A stretch of DNA of 36,760 bases from Bacillus sp. MUM 116 (GCF_001866655.1 NZ_MLYR01000131.1:1-36760); one strand, 5' to 3'; shown: positions 25,112-33,782, numbered from the stretch's first letter. The notes: generated by a model from the sequence alone, not told the origin. Numbers and translations are program-made.

Positions 25112-25147
25112 AAAGGCTCTCGATCTTTTAGTTGAGAGCCTTTTTTT
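25112..25147 (+). terminator. Terminator of the TetR gene
   Basis: AAAGGCTCTC (25112-25121) pairs perfectly with GAGAGCCTTT (25134-25143), followed by a run of T to 25147. The minus-strand gene ending at 25175 could also use it, though its T-run in that direction is poor. Confidence 0.88.
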
Positions 25148-25174
25148 ATGCTTGAAAATGGCTTCAGGTGTCTT

Positions 25175-26290
25175 TTATAACTCGGCAAGTCCTTTGAACA
25201 ATTCCACTCCTGTTTCGATCAGATCGTCTCGGAAGTCATACTCGTAGCTGTGCAGGTTCGGATAGTCTTCTCCGTTTCCAATATAACAGTAAGAACCTTT
25301 TGTGAGTTTCGTATAATGACCAAAATCTTCTGAAGCACGGATCGCTTCCGTTAGCTCAGCCATTGGTATGCCTCTTTCTTTGCATACCCGACGAATCTTG
25401 TCAGAGCTCTCCTTATGGTTTGATGTTTCTGGGAATTCATCCTGATATTCAAAGCTCACCTTCAGTCCATATTTTTCTGCTTCAACCTTTGCAGCCTTTT
25501 CCAGATTGTCCTGAAGTTTGTCCATCTCTTCTTCGTAAAGTGCACGAATCGTCATTCTTAATACCCCCTTGCTTGCATTAACACCAAATGCTTTTGCACC
25601 AATGTCTACTTGAACGACCGTGCATAGAACGATCCCCTTATTGATTGCAGGATCAATGAATCCAGGAATGACATCAATTACCCTTGCAAGTGCGAATGCC
25701 GGATTTATGCCTTTTTCCGGTTCGCTGGCGTGAGAAGGAACACCTTCCATATAGATGGACATGCCCTTAGATGCAAATTGGGCTGTTCCATCAATTACAT
25801 GGACAGTATTGTGTTTAACACCGCTCCAATTATGCCAGCCAAAGATTTCATCGATATTGTTTTCCTTGATAAAAACAGAGCACTCGGCAGCGCCATTACC
25901 TGTTTCCTCTGCGTGCTGGAACAGGAAGAAGACGTTATTGTCACACCCCCTCTGATCGATTTCCAAAGCGAAACCGCAAAGGGTTGCTGAATGTCCATCA
26001 TGTCCACATTTGTGAGAAACTCCAGGGAACTTAGAACCATATGGAAGATTGATAGTTTCCTCTATTGGAAGAGCATCGAAGTCTGCACGGAAAGCTATGT
26101 TTCTTCTTCCAACTTTGGAGCGATAGATCGCATAGAACCAATGGCCCCTGTCTACGATTTCCAGCTGTGTATGCCTTTTAAGAAAATCAATCAAATATTG
26201 TTTTGTCCAAAACTCCTGATTCGAAAGTTCGGGGTGCTGATGTAATTCATGTCGTAATTGTATAGCCAATTCTAGATTTTTATTGTCCAA
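25175..26290 (-). CDS. M20 family amidohydrolase (N-acyl-amino-acid/hippurate hydrolase type)
   Basis: This dinuclear metal hydrolase of about 371 residues belongs to the M20D amidohydrolase group. Metal and catalytic motifs are FRADFDALP, CGHDGHSA, FQHAEETGNG and a WHNW segment; the dimerisation domain carries PSHASEPEKG. It would release a free amino acid from an N-acyl or amide-linked precursor in the cytoplasm. The start is TTG at 26290 (MDNKNLELAIQLRHEL), with AGAGGAGA 10 nt upstream. The ORF runs further to a TTG at 26320, but that would place the ribosome site inside the gene. It follows an APC permease on the same strand. A decayed close paralogue of its N-terminus lies at 28084-28346. 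Confidence 0.88.
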   Translation of the reverse strand: MDNKNLELAIQLRHELHQHPELSNQEFWTKQYLIDFLKRHTQLEIVDRGHWFYAIYRSKVGRRNIAFRADFDALPIEETINLPYGSKFPGVSHKCGHDGHSATLCGFALEIDQRGCDNNVFFLFQHAEETGNGAAECSVFIKENNIDEIFGWHNWSGVKHNTVHVIDGTAQFASKGMSIYMEGVPSHASEPEKGINPAFALARVIDVIPGFIDPAINKGIVLCTVVQVDIGAKAFGVNASKGVLRMTIRALYEEEMDKLQDNLEKAAKVEAEKYGLKVSFEYQDEFPETSNHKESSDKIRRVCKERGIPMAELTEAIRASEDFGHYTKLTKGSYCYIGNGEDYPNLHSYEYDFRDDLIETGVELFKGLAEL

Positions 26291-26395
26291 TTTAATTCTG
26301 TCTCCTCTTATTAAATGCAAATACCCTTCTTTCCATATGGATTACCAGGGATATTGCACAAATCAATTTTAATGTCTTCGAATCAATAAAACTCT

Positions 26396-27856
26396 TTATT
26401 TTATTTCTGTTTCATTGATGTGCGCCTTTATGAACGGCTCATAGCTTGGGTCGTGTAGCTTCCCTTTTTTATTCAAGTAAGTACCAATTATGAAGTACAA
26501 TACTAGCATCGGTACTCCAATATAGAATGAAAATCTTGTATCAGGGCTGTAGGCGGTGTAAATGGCAATTCCTACTAAAACCAATAAGCAGATGATCGTT
26601 GGAATCGGATAAGTTCCCATTTTGAACTTTAGCTTGTCCACAGAACCTCCGTGTGCCACCAGCCATTTTCTGAACTTATAGTGGGAGAGAAAACTACCGA
26701 ACCAGCCAAGCAGAGTATTAAAGCCAGCGATGGAAGTTAGCCAAACGAACACTTTATCCGGTGAAACGAAGTTGGTGATCAAAGAAATCTGGCCAAGGAA
26801 TAAAGTGAGGATAACCGCATTCGTTGGAATACCACGTTTGTTCACTTTTCCCAATGCTTTCGGTGCTTTTCCCTCTTTTGATAAAGCAATTAACGTTCTG
26901 CTAAGTAAATATACGATGGAGTTTGCAGCAGAAGCCAAAGATGTAAGAATGACGATATTCATGATTGCAGCCGCACCTGGTATACCTGCCATTCCAAATA
27001 AGCCTGCATAACCATTACTCAAAACGCTTACATTTTTGTAAGGAACAACCAATCCCATAACTGTTATGGAACCAACATAAAAAATTAATATCCGGAGGAA
27101 AATCGTATTGATTGCTTTAGGCACATTCTTCTGAGGGTTTTCTGTTTCTCCTGCCGCTGATACAACCGTTTCAACCCCCAAATAAGACCAGATTACCCCA
27201 GTCATCATTAATATTACCGCTGTGAATCCGTTCGGAAACATGGACTTGCTGGTCAAGTTGGATAATCCAATAAATCCTTGATGTCCAATCACTCCGAAGA
27301 TCATTAGAACCCCGATAATTAAGAAAATGATAATGGCGAAGACCTTTATTCCTGCAAACCAGTATTCAGCTTCTCCGTATGATTTTACATTGATCATGTT
27401 TAAGACCAGAATCAATAATGAAATCGCGATACAGAATAAAACCGGCGGAATGCTCGGGAAGAATTGATGTAAAATCATTCCCCCTCCAACAATTTCAGCC
27501 CCAAGACCTAGAAACCCGTTAATGTATAAATTCCATCCTACCATGAAACCTAAAACAGGATGAACAAACAGACCCGAATAAGTAGTATAAGCACCAGGAG
27601 TCGGCATGAAGGTGGACATTTCGCCAAGACCTTTCATTAAAAAATAAACTAAAATTCCAATAACTAAATAAGCAATAGGACCACCAAGAGCTCCTGCCTT
27701 CGAAACTACATTTCCCGAAGCAAGGAATAGCCCTGTTCCAATTGTTCCACCGATGGACATCATGGTTATATGTCTACGTTTCAGCCCGCGTTGTAACTCA
27801 TTACCTTGATCGCCAGATTGTTTTTTGGGCTCCCAATTATTTTTAACTGCATGCAT
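26396..27856 (-). CDS. APC-family amino acid permease (LysP/GabP-like)
   Basis: This transporter of about 486 residues has 12 likely membrane segments. TM1 has GGTIGTGLFLASG and the loop after it GEMSTFMPTPGAYTTYSGLF, typical of the amino acid transporter group. The ATG at 27856 (MHAVKNNWEPKKQSG) has GAGGGGGA 6-7 nt upstream; the longer frame from TTG 27871 includes that ribosome site and is rejected. The M20 amidohydrolase follows 105 bp downstream, so the two probably work on the same amino acid derivative. The substrate is unknown. Confidence 0.88.
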   Translation of the reverse strand: MHAVKNNWEPKKQSGDQGNELQRGLKRRHITMMSIGGTIGTGLFLASGNVVSKAGALGGPIAYLVIGILVYFLMKGLGEMSTFMPTPGAYTTYSGLFVHPVLGFMVGWNLYINGFLGLGAEIVGGGMILHQFFPSIPPVLFCIAISLLILVLNMINVKSYGEAEYWFAGIKVFAIIIFLIIGVLMIFGVIGHQGFIGLSNLTSKSMFPNGFTAVILMMTGVIWSYLGVETVVSAAGETENPQKNVPKAINTIFLRILIFYVGSITVMGLVVPYKNVSVLSNGYAGLFGMAGIPGAAAIMNIVILTSLASAANSIVYLLSRTLIALSKEGKAPKALGKVNKRGIPTNAVILTLFLGQISLITNFVSPDKVFVWLTSIAGFNTLLGWFGSFLSHYKFRKWLVAHGGSVDKLKFKMGTYPIPTIICLLVLVGIAIYTAYSPDTRFSFYIGVPMLVLYFIIGTYLNKKGKLHDPSYEPFIKAHINETEIK

Positions 27857-28083
27857 AAAATTCCCCCTCAATTTCTTTCATTCTTTTGCGACTTGTTTTC
27901 TAATTCCTACTAGGAAGCTATTTCCTCTTCCGATACAGTCTTGCTATTTTCATAGTACAAATAACAAAACAAAACATATTATTCTTTAACATCAGAATTT
28001 CAGTATTTGTATACATAAACCTCATTATGGTCCCTATGATCATGGGCCATAATAATATTGCACGAAACTTCACTCGCCTCTAC

Positions 28084-28346
28084 CTATTGAGAAGCCCAAG
28101 GTAGTTCGATGAATTCATCCATTGGAAGTGCATCAAAACCTGCATGAAAAGCAATATTTAGCTTATATGATCCTGCTCGATATATGGTATAGAACCAATT
28201 CTCTTTATCTACAAGTTCTAGTTTTGTATTCGCTTCCAAAATCTCCATTAAATATTGTTTTTTCTAAACCTCTTCGTTAGGGAGTTCAGGCAGGTGATGC
28301 AATTCGTGTCGTAGTTTTTTGCCAATTCATAATTTTGAATTTCCAT
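28084..28346 (-). pseudogene. Decayed N-terminal fragment of a second M20 amidohydrolase
   Basis: Starting at ATG 28346, 1 bp after the symporter stop, about 85 codons translate to a clear match to the first 80 residues of the M20 protein at 25175-26290 (LRHELHHLPELPNEE; WFYTIYRAG; FDALPMDEFIELPW). Three lesions are visible: a one-base deletion in the A-run near 28323, an in-frame TAG after PNEEV, and a terminal TAG at 28084-28086 before the metal-binding CGHDGH. The FRADFDALP motif has also changed to FHAGFDALP. It is therefore non-functional. Its position as fourth gene suggests the operon originally ended with an amidohydrolase. Confidence 0.82.
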
Positions 28347-28347
28347 T

Positions 28348-29823
28348 TTATATAATCTCACTTTCTAAACTTTTCATTTCCGTTGTTTTTTGAGTTACGA
28401 GACTGACTACTACCGTCACGATAGCGTTAATGATTAACATATATAAACCATTATTAATATCTAAAACAAATGAAGGTAAGTTCGGGAATAATGTTGCCAC
28501 AGTTGTACCTGTCGCTGCGGAGATTAATGCTAATGATACACCCATGACAATACCACTGATTGCACCTTGCTTCGTAACAAACTTTTTCTTCTGTAAACTA
28601 AAAATAAGAGCTGGGAATAGCTGCATAATAAAGTTATAGCTAATTAATTGCAGGAATACGATGGCACCGTGTGAATTCAATGATGAGTATAAACTAATAA
28701 TTGCTGCAACGATTGCGAATAGACGTGCAATATTCATTTGCTTACGAACGGAAGTATTTGGTTTCAACGGCATATAAATATTAGAAGTGATCATTGAACC
28801 AATTGTAATAAGCGCGACAGAACACGGTACTAAAGATGCCAGTAATCCCGCTGCTCCGATGAATCCTACAAACCATGGATCAAATGTTTTAAATACTAAC
28901 TTAATTAATGCCAAATCACTATCCGCTCCTGATAGAGTTGGAATCGCTAAGATCGCTGTTAATCCGACAAGACAGGCAAATAGCTGCATCAATGAATACA
29001 ACGGCATTAAAATAGTATTTTTACGAAGGGCTTTGTCATTTTTCGCTGCATAAGTCGATAAAAATGAATTCGGCCAAAGATATAACCCTAAACACATTAA
29101 TGTGACAGTAGAGACATACCATACAAGACTTAGACCTTTATCTGGAAATAGTAATACTTGAGGCTTCACCGCAGCAACTTCTTTAACCATTGATCCAACT
29201 CCATCATAGTAATGGAACGGAAAGTAAAGGCCTAAAAATAGAAGCACACCAAACATAAGAATATCCTTAATCAAGGCGACACGAGAAGATCCATGAAGTC
29301 CCGAAATTAATGTATAAATTAGGACAATAATACTTCCAAACCAAATGGCTGCTATAGAAGATATTGCCCCATAAGATGCGACAGACACAATCAGCCCCAT
29401 CCCTTTTAATGCCATTACGATTGTTGGAATAATGGCAATAGCTCCTACGATTGTAATCAGCTTCCCTAAAAACGGACTATTATATTTTTTCTCAAAAAAG
29501 CCACCTTGTGAAATGAGATTATGCTCTTTACTATAACGTCTAATTTTTGGTAATAGAAAATAGCCAATAATACAAGCAATCGAGATATATGACATGATAT
29601 AAAGCGTCGCAATCCCACTATTATAGGCTAGTCCTACTAACCCAGTTAGAGAGAAGGCGGTAAAAAACTCCCCAGCTAATAAGAAGAAAGTAATGATAGC
29701 ACCCATGCCTCGTCCACCTAATGCCCACTCTTCCAATTTGCCATTTTTGCCTTTACCTGCTTTTATCGCCGTATACATGCAAAGGATCACAACAGCTATC
29801 ATAATCATTATTGAAATATTCAT
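28348..29823 (-). CDS. Sodium:solute symporter family (SSS) transporter
   Basis: This 491-residue membrane protein of the SSS family, like PanF/PutP, has about 13 hydrophobic segments. Recognisable parts are the N-terminal EEWALGGRGMGAIITFFLLA, the GEFFTAFSLTGLVGLAYNSG stretch and FIGAAGLLASLVPCSVALIT. It probably imports a carboxylate or amino-acid-like solute with sodium. GAGGAGGTG lies 5 nt before the ATG, and the ATG overlaps the DUF3311 stop (ATGA). It belongs to the sigma-54-controlled operon with a PatA-like aminotransferase. The substrate is not identifiable from sequence. Confidence 0.88.
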   Translation of the reverse strand: MNISIMIMIAVVILCMYTAIKAGKGKNGKLEEWALGGRGMGAIITFFLLAGEFFTAFSLTGLVGLAYNSGIATLYIMSYISIACIIGYFLLPKIRRYSKEHNLISQGGFFEKKYNSPFLGKLITIVGAIAIIPTIVMALKGMGLIVSVASYGAISSIAAIWFGSIIVLIYTLISGLHGSSRVALIKDILMFGVLLFLGLYFPFHYYDGVGSMVKEVAAVKPQVLLFPDKGLSLVWYVSTVTLMCLGLYLWPNSFLSTYAAKNDKALRKNTILMPLYSLMQLFACLVGLTAILAIPTLSGADSDLALIKLVFKTFDPWFVGFIGAAGLLASLVPCSVALITIGSMITSNIYMPLKPNTSVRKQMNIARLFAIVAAIISLYSSLNSHGAIVFLQLISYNFIMQLFPALIFSLQKKKFVTKQGAISGIVMGVSLALISAATGTTVATLFPNLPSFVLDINNGLYMLIINAIVTVVVSLVTQKTTEMKSLESEII

Positions 29824-30017
29824 TCTGACACCTCCTCATCATGTTGATCAAACTTATACAAAATAAATATAATTAAAGAACTTAAAATAACCCACAATAC
29901 GATCCAAAACATTGTAAAAGGCATTCCTAATATATAAGGCTCAATTCGATTCACTAAAGGTACACCAATAAGGAAAGCCACAACCGGAATAAACGCCAGA
30001 AAATAGAATGGTTTCAA
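29820..30017 (-). CDS. DUF3311 small membrane protein, partner of the SSS transporter
   Basis: This protein of about 65 residues has two hydrophobic segments and the family signature IPVVAFLIGVPLVNRIEPYILGMPF, ending in an acidic tail. The DUF3311 family is typically encoded directly before an SSS symporter and is thought to be its small subunit. Start choice: TTG 30026 touches the ribosome site GGAGGAGG, while TTG 30017 (MKPFYFLAF) lies 9 nt beyond it and is the better start, 1 nt after the aminotransferase stop. The 3' end overlaps the symporter by 4 bp, so translation is coupled on both sides. Confidence 0.82.
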   Translation of the reverse strand: MKPFYFLAFIPVVAFLIGVPLVNRIEPYILGMPFTMFWIVLWVILSSLIIFILYKFDQHDEEVSE

Positions 30018-30018
30018 A

Positions 30019-31194
30019 TTAAACAACCTCCTCCACCTTTAATAAAGCTTGTACAAACCGTTTCATACGGTTCATGCCCTCTGCCAGATTCTCCATTGAA
30101 CATGCATATGCAATACGGATGTATCCTTCGCCATATTCAGAAAAACCATAGCCAGGAATGACAGCCACTTTTGCCTCATCCACAAGTTGATGGATAAATT
30201 CATTCGAACTTAAACCTGTCTTTTCGATTGAAACAAATAAATAAAACGCACCATCTGGTTTAATTGCTTCTAAGCCCATGTCTGTAATACGTTGATAAGT
30301 ATAGTTCCGTCGTTTTTCATATTGCTGACGCATTTCTTCGACTTCTGTTAAATCGTGTTCTAATGCCTCAATGGCAGCATATTGACTGACTGAACTTGCA
30401 CATACACAGTTATAGGCATGAACTTTAAACATTTCGTCTGTTATATAAGCAGGTGCTAATGTGTAGCCAATTCTCCACCCTGTCATGGCATGAGACTTTG
30501 ATAATCCATTGATGACGATGCATTGCTCTTTCATTTCTGGGAATGAAGCGATTGAAATATGTTTCAATCCATAAGTTAGTTCACTGTATATCTCATCTGA
30601 AATAATAAAGATATCTTTCCCTCTTAACAGGTTTGCAATTTCTTCTAATTCCTGCGCGTTTAAAATAGTACCTGTAGGGTTTGATGGATATGGTAAAACC
30701 ACACATTTTGATTTTTCTGTTAAATTTTCTTCAATTAATTTTGCAGAGATTTTACAATTATTTTTACGGGTATCCACAAACACAGGTGTTGCGTAGCACA
30801 TTCGAATAAGTGGTTCATAACCTGGATAGATTGGTGCTGGTAAAATAACTTCATCACCTGGCTCTAAAATCGTACGAAAGGCAATATCCAGTGCTTCACT
30901 TGCGCCCATTGTAATTAAAATTTCATCTTCTGGGCGATAATTTAGCTGGTAACGTCTTTTTACAAAGTCAGACGCTGCTTGTCTAAGTTCAAGTACACCT
31001 GAGTTATGTGTATAACCAGTTTTACGTTCATCAATTGCACGTTTCCCTGCTTCTAAAATGGAATCCGGTGTTATAAAATCCGGTTGTCCAATTGTAAAGT
31101 TAATAATGAACGGATCACTTGCCACTTTGTTACCGATTTCACGGATGGCAGAAATTTTGATGTCTTTTACAGTTTTACTTAGTAAATGATCCAT
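30019..31194 (-). CDS. PatA-like class I/II aminotransferase (paralogue 2), first gene of the sigma-54 operon
   Basis: This 391-residue PLP aminotransferase has N172 in YPSNPTG, D200/Y203 in ISDEIYSEL, PLP lysine K233 in NGLSKSHAMTGWR and R241. It aligns end to end without gaps to the protein at 15879-17051 and also resembles B. subtilis PatA. GGGGGA lies 7 nt before ATG 31194. It is first in an operon with DUF3311, an SSS symporter and a ruined M20 gene, and is preceded by a sigma-54 promoter at 31234-31250. The likely role is catabolism of the amino acid brought in by the symporter. Confidence 0.9.
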   Translation of the reverse strand: MDHLLSKTVKDIKISAIREIGNKVASDPFIINFTIGQPDFITPDSILEAGKRAIDERKTGYTHNSGVLELRQAASDFVKRRYQLNYRPEDEILITMGASEALDIAFRTILEPGDEVILPAPIYPGYEPLIRMCYATPVFVDTRKNNCKISAKLIEENLTEKSKCVVLPYPSNPTGTILNAQELEEIANLLRGKDIFIISDEIYSELTYGLKHISIASFPEMKEQCIVINGLSKSHAMTGWRIGYTLAPAYITDEMFKVHAYNCVCASSVSQYAAIEALEHDLTEVEEMRQQYEKRRNYTYQRITDMGLEAIKPDGAFYLFVSIEKTGLSSNEFIHQLVDEAKVAVIPGYGFSEYGEGYIRIAYACSMENLAEGMNRMKRFVQALLKVEEVV

Positions 31195-31233
31195 GATGCT
31201 ATCCCCCTTATATTCGAGTACACTTTATCAAAA

Positions 31234-31250
31234 TGCAAGAAGCATGCCAA
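31234..31250 (-). promoter_or_regulatory. Sigma-54 (SigL) promoter of the aminotransferase/symporter operon
   Basis: On the minus strand TTGGCATGCTTCTTGCA matches the sigma-54 consensus TGGCAC-N5-TTGCA, with GG at -24 and GC at -12 and the required 10-nt spacing. The predicted transcription start is near 31224, about 30 nt before the aminotransferase ATG. A sigma-54 activator gene lies immediately divergent, which strongly supports the call. Confidence 0.9.
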
Positions 31251-31259
31251 TTTTAAAAC

Positions 31260-31423
31260 ACTGATAAATCAGTACTTTCAAAAATCTCCACATTGAATTT
31301 ATGACGCAATTCCAACTCGTTGATTCTAAATAGATTCAATCTATGTCGAAAAATGGATAAATAGGCCTTATTATATGATATATTTTCTTATATAAGGTTC
31401 AAAATGAGTCGGATTAGAATCAA
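31260..31423. promoter_or_regulatory. Upstream activator-site candidates for the sigma-54 regulator
   Basis: Several perfect inverted repeats lie upstream of the sigma-54 promoter: ACTGAT-AA-ATCAGT (31260-31273), ATAGATT-C-AATCTAT (31330-31344), and TTGATTCTAA (31320-31329) facing TTAGAATCAA (31414-31423). Their positions 50 to 200 bp upstream fit enhancer sites. Which of them is the true site cannot be decided by eye. The promoter of the regulator gene itself must lie in the same AT-rich region. Confidence 0.5.
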
Positions 31424-31486
31424 AGAAGTACTGAAAGTTTAAAACCTTTCTGGCATGTGGAAATATTTATGAATGGGGGAAACACT

Positions 31487-32905
31487 TTGATAGCAAAGGT
31501 CTTACCACAATTGGATGGGCAATTACTTTTAAAGATTCTTAATACATTAAAAGATCCTATTTGGATTAACGATAAAAATGGGAATGTGTTGTGGGTGAAT
31601 CAAGCCGCAGCTGAAACTTTTTCAATTGGTGAACTGGTTGGCCATAACGTTTTTGAAATGGAAAAACAAGGTATATTTTCACCTTCTATCTCAAGGCTTG
31701 TCATCGAACAGAAACGCTTTATAAGTACCGCCCAGATCACTCAAGATCATGGACGTTTGCTTGTTTCTGGTGACTATATTCCTGACGAGAACGGGGATAT
31801 TCAATACATCGTTACACATGCAAGACAATTATCCCAAGCGATCACTCAATCGAGTGAATTAGAAAAAGTTGAATCTATTTTACAACTATATAAACAACAA
31901 ATTCGTGAACTAATCTTGCAAAAAAATGAGCAGGATCAAGATTTCCATGTCGGAAAAAGTAAAGCTGCTCAATCCATTTCTGTATGGTCTCAAAAGATTG
32001 CTGATATCGATACAACAATTCTATTAACTGGAGAAACAGGGGTTGGGAAAACAGCCTTTGCCCATCGAATTCATCAATTGAGTAGTCGTAATGATAAATC
32101 ATTTATTCATTTAGACTGCGGTGCAATTCCAGAATCTCTTATTGAATCTGAATTATTTGGGTACAAAAAAGGGGCATTTACAGGGGCCAATGCGAATGGA
32201 AAACTCGGTTTAATTGCAGCGGCTGATCAGGGGACTTTGTTTTTAGACGAAATCGGAGAATTTCCACTTCATCTACAATCAAAGCTTCTCCAATTTTTAC
32301 AAAACAAAACCTATCGGATGATTGGGGATAATCAAGTACAACAAGCGGATGTGCGAATTATTGCAGCCACCAATGTAAATCTAATGGAACGGGTCAAAGA
32401 AGGAACATTTCGTAAGGATTTATTTTATCGTTTAAACATTCTTCCTATGAAAATTCCTCCTTTACGCGAAAGAAAAGAAGATATTATTCCACTGTTAAAT
32501 TTTTATTTAGGTAAATTTAACAAAAAGTATGGCCGCCAGCATACATTATCGAAAAACTTAATGGATGCCTTATACAATTACAGCTGGGAAGGAAATATTC
32601 GTGAACTTGAAAATTTAATGGAACGATTAGTGATTACATCTAATGGACCAAAAATTGATTTAGATGATTTACCAAGTGATTTCCCCCTTCAGCAGTCTCA
32701 GCAAATGCTCCTTCAAAACGTAGAAGAAGTGAGTTTACCCATCTATTTAGAACAGATTGAAAAAAGTATTTTAATTAATACCTATAACGAAACGAATAGC
32801 ACTTGGAAAACAGCCAAAAAACTCGGTGTATCCCAATCTTATATCATTCGCCGCTTTAAAAAATTCAATTTAAGAATAAGTGAGAAGGTATTAGTGGAGG
32901 AGTAG
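31487..32905 (+). CDS. Sigma-54-dependent activator with PAS sensor, AAA+ and TyrR-type HTH domains
   Basis: This is a bacterial enhancer-binding protein of RocR type. Counted from the longest frame (GTG 31457), a PAS domain spans about 25-125, followed by a coiled-coil linker and the AAA+ domain with Walker A GETGVGKT (192-199), the sigma-54 contact loop GAFTGA (239-244), Walker B LFLDEIGE (261-268) and the arginine-finger region FRKDLFYRLN. A TyrR-like HTH lies at the C-terminus (STWKTAKKLGVSQSYIIRRF). I favour TTG 31487, 6 nt after GGGGGA; ATG 31469 is possible. It is divergent from the aminotransferase/symporter operon, whose promoter is of sigma-54 type, so that operon is almost certainly the target. 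The PAS domain probably senses the amino acid or its keto acid. Confidence 0.93.
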   Translation: MIAKVLPQLDGQLLLKILNTLKDPIWINDKNGNVLWVNQAAAETFSIGELVGHNVFEMEKQGIFSPSISRLVIEQKRFISTAQITQDHGRLLVSGDYIPDENGDIQYIVTHARQLSQAITQSSELEKVESILQLYKQQIRELILQKNEQDQDFHVGKSKAAQSISVWSQKIADIDTTILLTGETGVGKTAFAHRIHQLSSRNDKSFIHLDCGAIPESLIESELFGYKKGAFTGANANGKLGLIAAADQGTLFLDEIGEFPLHLQSKLLQFLQNKTYRMIGDNQVQQADVRIIAATNVNLMERVKEGTFRKDLFYRLNILPMKIPPLRERKEDIIPLLNFYLGKFNKKYGRQHTLSKNLMDALYNYSWEGNIRELENLMERLVITSNGPKIDLDDLPSDFPLQQSQQMLLQNVEEVSLPIYLEQIEKSILINTYNETNSTWKTAKKLGVSQSYIIRRFKKFNLRISEKVLVEE

Positions 32906-33049
32906 TTTTTGGGAAACGCAGCACAGGTAAAATAATAAAAGCGCAAATGTCCAATCCAAAAATCGCGGATACCCTCCCAATATGCATTAGAAATAAAAAA
33001 ATCCCCCTCGAGAAGCATTTCACAAGCTGACCGAGGGTAAAAATTTATA

Positions 33050-33466
33050 CTATGGTGTAAGAAATGCTCCATTAGCTTTGAAGAGTCCAACACAAAATTC
33101 TTCAGAAGAATAGGAAAAATCATATTTTAATAGCGCTGTTGTACCTGCGCGTGGCTTTACATAGGAAAACGAAGGTTCCTCTTGTATCCAAGCATCCAAG
33201 ATTACGCGATTGTCTTTAATGATTTTACGATTTCTTTTCAAAATTTTATCGTAATTTTTTAAAGCGTGTACTGCAAGAACATCGTCTACCAATCCACAGC
33301 TAATTGTTGTATAATCACGGTGTTTAATACATTCTGCTATTACATGACTTGGTCCTATCCAACCAAGACGAAGTCCCGCTAAAGAAAAAACCTTTGACAT
33401 ATTAGAGGTACTAATACCTTTTTCATATAAGTCCACAATGGATGGTACAGCAAGTTCATCTTCTTG
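33050..33466 (-). pseudogene. C-terminal remnant of a class I/II aminotransferase
   Basis: The frame is open from 33466 (after a TAA at 33467-33469) to the TAG at 33050. It starts in the middle of an aminotransferase (DELAVPSIVDLYEKG) and includes the PLP-lysine motif STSNMSKVFSLAGLRLGWI and the following small-domain segments. The whole N-terminal half is missing, and a stop occurs after NGAFLTP, before the C-terminal arginine region. The apparent start at 33436 is only an internal GTG. It cannot be a working enzyme. It is more distant from the two PatA-like proteins than they are from each other. Confidence 0.75.
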
Positions 33467-33782
33467 TTATAAATTGCGTCAAAATAGCTTATTCAAACCG
33501 TGTTGTGTATCTTTCAGCCAGTGTCAGTGAAATCTTAACTGAGGCTTAATTAAAAAACTAACTTAATGTTTGAGTCCAATCACACAAAAAAGTGCTAGAA
33601 ATTATTTTTCTAGTACTTTTTTTGAAGAATTCCGGTTATCAGACAAACCTTTTTTTCAATGAATCGTCTTAACCTCTTAGGCTCATAATAATTTGAGTGA
33701 AAGTATGCTTCAAACCAGATACATAAACCGGTCTCTAACAAGCTTATGAACAAGGGGTAACTTATTTATTAGGAGGCAACAC
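33467..33782. other. Spacer between the aminotransferase remnant and the APC permease
   Basis: No gene is recognised. The spacer contains the stem-loop at 33588-33622. A TTGAGT near 33695 has no well-spaced -10 box, so the permease promoter is not called. Confidence 0.4.
33588..33622. terminator. Orphan bidirectional terminator
   Basis: AGTGCTAGAAA (33591-33601) pairs with TTTCTAGTACT (33607-33617) with one G-U pair and a 5-nt loop. A-runs and T-runs flank it on both sides. No intact gene ends next to it on either strand, so it probably served a gene that has been lost here. Confidence 0.7.

Noticed and set aside
27993..28083. Continuation of the M20 fossil beyond 28084
   Set aside because: A GCCCATGATCAT string hints at the CGHDGH motif, but no frame gives a sustained alignment, so the fossil is ended at 28084.
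27857..28083. A second sigma-54 promoter upstream of the APC permease/M20 pair
   Set aside because: TGGCCC is present, but no TTGCA-like -12 element occurs at the required spacing.
32839..33123. 94-codon minus-strand ORF overlapping the aminotransferase remnant
   Set aside because: It overlaps the regulator's 3' end and the remnant in another frame. A weak resemblance to an aminotransferase C-terminus was not convincing.
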